Assembly (NCBI GenBank): GCA_017882025.1
Contig: JADGQG010000033.1
Coordinates: forward strand, 1 to 12,987
Reading direction: 5' to 3'
Source: Chloroflexota bacterium
GTDB taxonomy: Bacteria > Chloroflexota > Limnocylindria > Limnocylindrales > CSP1-4
Length of the DNA: 12,987 bases
Shown: positions 11,705 through 12,987 of the stretch, in pieces
Position numbering within the stretch: the stretch's first letter is position 1
How the letters are laid out: each line of letters begins with the position of its first letter
Notes under the pieces: generated by a model
Database searches by the model: none
The model's input: only the letters and a program-made list of their open reading frames with translations
Told to the model about the DNA's origin: nothing
Program-made: the position numbers and the translations under genes

Positions 11705-12364
11705 ATGGGCATGCGCGTACCGGACTTGGGGTCGCTCCTCTCGGAGGTGCAGGCACGCCGGATGGCGCTGGATGCCACCGGCTCGTACTTTGTCAACGAC
11801 ATCGACGCGCCGCACGCGGAGGACTTCGCGAAGTCGATCCTCCTCATGAGCATTCCGCGCCGCGGCCAGCGGGACCAGCCGATCACCGTCTACATCAACT
11901 CGGGCGGCGGCTCCGTGGGCGACGGGCTGGCGATGATGGAGATGATCAACCGGATGCGGCGCCGCTTCGACGTCCGGATCGACACCGTCGTTCTTGGCTA
12001 CGCGTACTCGATGGGCGCCATCGTCAGCCAGGCCGGTGACCATCGCTCGATCGGCCGGTTCGGGACCCTCATGCTCCATTCCACGCAGTGGATTCTCTCC
12101 GGCGAGGACGAGCGGATCTTCAAGGACTACCAACAGCTCTCCAAGCACTATCAGCGCACCGTGGCCGACCTCTTCGCGCGCCGGACCGGCCGGCGCGACG
12201 CGGCGTGGTGGCGACGCTTCATCTGGTCAGGGCGCGAGCGCTTCCTGGGGCCGGACGAGTGCCTCGAGCTGGGGCTGGTGGACGAGATCCTGGAGCCGGC
12301 CAACCTGCCGGTGGGGACGCCGAAGGCGGAGTCGCCGAAAGCCGAGTCGCCGAAGGCCGGGTAG
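11705..12364 (+). CDS. ClpP-family serine protease-like protein with altered triad
   Basis: A 219-aa protein starting at ATG 11705 with a GAGGA ribosome-binding site 4-5 bases upstream; the frame is open to 11573 but that part is proline/arginine-rich. The ClpP fold is clear: a FVNDIDAPHAEDFAKSILLM handle-type start (~29-48), oxyanion/strand motif TVYINSGGGS (61-70), catalytic serine in GYAYSMGA (Ser102), catalytic histidine in LMLHSTQ (His125), and C-terminal RERFLGPDECLELGLVDEIL (177-196). In E. coli ClpP the last motif is RDRFLSAPEAVEYGLVD and its Asp185 completes the triad; here that place is Glu178. The protein may still cleave peptides slowly or act as a structural subunit. The tail is a PKAES repeat. 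No Clp ATPase gene is adjacent; upstream is the divergent tatA pair. Confidence 0.88.
   Translation: MGMRVPDLGSLLSEVQARRMALDATGSYFVNDIDAPHAEDFAKSILLMSIPRRGQRDQPITVYINSGGGSVGDGLAMMEMINRMRRRFDVRIDTVVLGYAYSMGAIVSQAGDHRSIGRFGTLMLHSTQWILSGEDERIFKDYQQLSKHYQRTVADLFARRTGRRDAAWWRRFIWSGRERFLGPDECLELGLVDEILEPANLPVGTPKAESPKAESPKAG
12317..12361 (+). repeat. Three 15-bp coding repeats ending the ClpP-like gene
   Basis: The last 15 residues are three units of T/S-P-K-A-E/G, encoded by 15-base repeats that differ at a few positions, mostly synonymous. The tail is likely disordered and may vary in copy number between strains. Confidence 0.6.
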
Positions 12365-12409
12365 GGGACCCGAGCCGGGACCGACGGCCGCCCGGACCCC
12401 GGACTTCGC

Positions 12410-12425
12410 CACGGCCCGGGCCGTG
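12410..12425. terminator. Perfect 16-bp palindrome downstream of the ClpP-like gene
   Basis: CACGGCCCGGGCCGTG reads the same on both strands and lies 45 bases after the ClpP-like stop codon and 42 bases before the helicase's -10 box. There is no T-run after it. It could be a terminator acting without a U-tract or a dimeric regulator site for the helicase promoter. Confidence 0.35.
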
Positions 12426-12467
12426 CGCCAACAATTCGAACGCCTGATCGGTTCCGCGTTCCGGGCG

Positions 12468-12473
12468 TATACT
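12468..12473 (+). promoter_or_regulatory. Probable -10 box (TATACT) of the Lhr-like helicase gene
   Basis: TATACT matches the consensus at five of six positions and ends 9 bases before GTG 12483, giving a leader of only two or three bases. A weak CTGATC (12444-12449) with an 18-base spacer may be the -35. Confidence 0.5.
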
Positions 12474-12482
12474 CCCGCTCCC

Positions 12483-12987
12483 GTGGCTCCCCGGTCTGTC
12501 TCCGCCGCCGACCCCCTTGCCCGGTTCAGCCCGCCCGTGGCGACCTGGTTCCGGGATGCCTTCGCAGCGCCCACTCCGGCGCAGGTCAAAGGCTGGGCCG
12601 CGATCGCCGCGGGCGGGCACGTCCTCCTCCACGCGCCGACCGGCAGCGGCAAGACGCTGGCCGCGTTCCTGTGGTGCCTGGACCGCCTCGTGCGGGAACC
12701 CGCCGCGGCCGCCGTAAGAGGCGGCGGCCCCGGCTCCGTCCGAATCCTCTATGTGAGCCCGCTCAAGGCACTCACCTACGACGTGGAGCGCAACCTCCGG
12801 GCACCACTGGCCGGGATCGCGCTGTCGGGGGCGCGGCTGGGGTACCCGGTCCGCGCCGTCTCGATCGCGTCGCGGACGGGCGACACTACGACGAAGGAGC
12901 GCCGCCTCGTCGCGAAACGGCCGCCCGAGATCCTCATCACGACCCCGGAGTCGCTCTACCTGCTCCTCACCTCGCAGGCACGCGAGA
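12483..12987 (+). CDS. lhr: Lhr-like ATP-dependent DNA helicase, N-terminal part (runs off the window)
   Basis: The frame runs from GTG 12483 to the window's end (168 codons) without a stop. It matches the start of Lhr (large helicase-related) superfamily 2 helicases, which have roles in DNA repair. In order: ATWFRDAFAAPTPAQVKGW (Q-motif region, ~20-38), Walker A APTGSGKT (51-58), AAFLWCLDRL, motif Ia YVSPLKALTYDVERNLRAPL, RTGDTTTKERR (Ib region), and ILITTPESLYLLLTS, which in this family precedes the DEVH box that would lie just beyond the edge. A Gly/Ala-rich stretch (EPAAAAVRGGGPGS, ~78-91) is an insertion between Walker A and motif Ia. The start is set by the upstream TATACT box and by the alignment. 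Full-length members are about 1,500 residues, so most of this gene lies outside. Confidence 0.92.
   Translation, partial: MAPRSVSAADPLARFSPPVATWFRDAFAAPTPAQVKGWAAIAAGGHVLLHAPTGSGKTLAAFLWCLDRLVREPAAAAVRGGGPGSVRILYVSPLKALTYDVERNLRAPLAGIALSGARLGYPVRAVSIASRTGDTTTKERRLVAKRPPEILITTPESLYLLLTSQARE

Noticed and set aside
12690..12740. GC hairpin GCCGCC-N6-GGCGGC as a terminator or attenuator
   Set aside because: It lies inside the Lhr-like coding frame, in a Gly/Ala-rich insertion, and is best explained by codon composition.

Overview
This is a very GC-rich bacterial window with high-GC third codon positions. At least six genes, and perhaps up to nine, have a TAnnnT box 6-7 bases before the start codon, which suggests routine leaderless transcription. 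Together with the gene content (DUF2089/DUF4097 cluster, DUF255 thioredoxin-domain protein, Lhr-type helicase, single TatA-like protein) this points to Chloroflexota or an actinobacterium-like lineage. I cannot settle the phylum from the sequence. I see no rRNA, tRNA, CRISPR array or transposase.

Layout, left to right. Bases 1-1317 (+): an arrestin-like protein of unknown function, open at the left edge, then a 95-aa muconolactone-isomerase-like protein. 1349-1912 (-): a Mug/TDG-type DNA glycosylase. 2056-2618 (+): a ribbon-helix-helix antitoxin and RelE/ParE-type toxin pair with an unusually clear promoter and palindromes upstream. 2615-3406 (-): a lipoate-protein ligase A family protein sharing the four bases CTAG with the toxin's stop codon. 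3619-4995 (-): tryptophanase. 5139-6563 (-): an MFS-like transporter.

6626-8683 (-) is a tight four-gene operon: an undescribed 47-aa basic small protein, a DUF2089 zinc-ribbon/HTH regulator, a DUF4097 beta-solenoid protein, and a small protein with the SHOCT-like helical module. The last three all carry the same 19-residue helical module, at different ends of the proteins. The first three joints are stop/start overlaps or a 3-base gap. This is the most system-like object in the window and may be an envelope-sensing or regulatory unit, by inference only.

8865-10946 (+): a DUF255 (YyaL/SPATA20) thioredoxin-domain protein. 10956-11524 (-): a TatA-like protein followed by a DUF4440/NTF2-like protein that seems to start at a CTG codon in a 4-base CTGA overlap; searches restricted to ATG/GTG/TTG see only its second half. 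11705-12364 (+): a ClpP-family protein with Glu in place of the catalytic Asp and a PKAES repeat tail. 12483 to the right edge (+): the N-terminus of an Lhr-like DNA helicase.

Most genes look like independent housekeeping or accessory units. Real functional groupings are the toxin-antitoxin pair, the DUF2089 operon, the tatA-DUF4440 pair, and possibly the transporter with tryptophanase.
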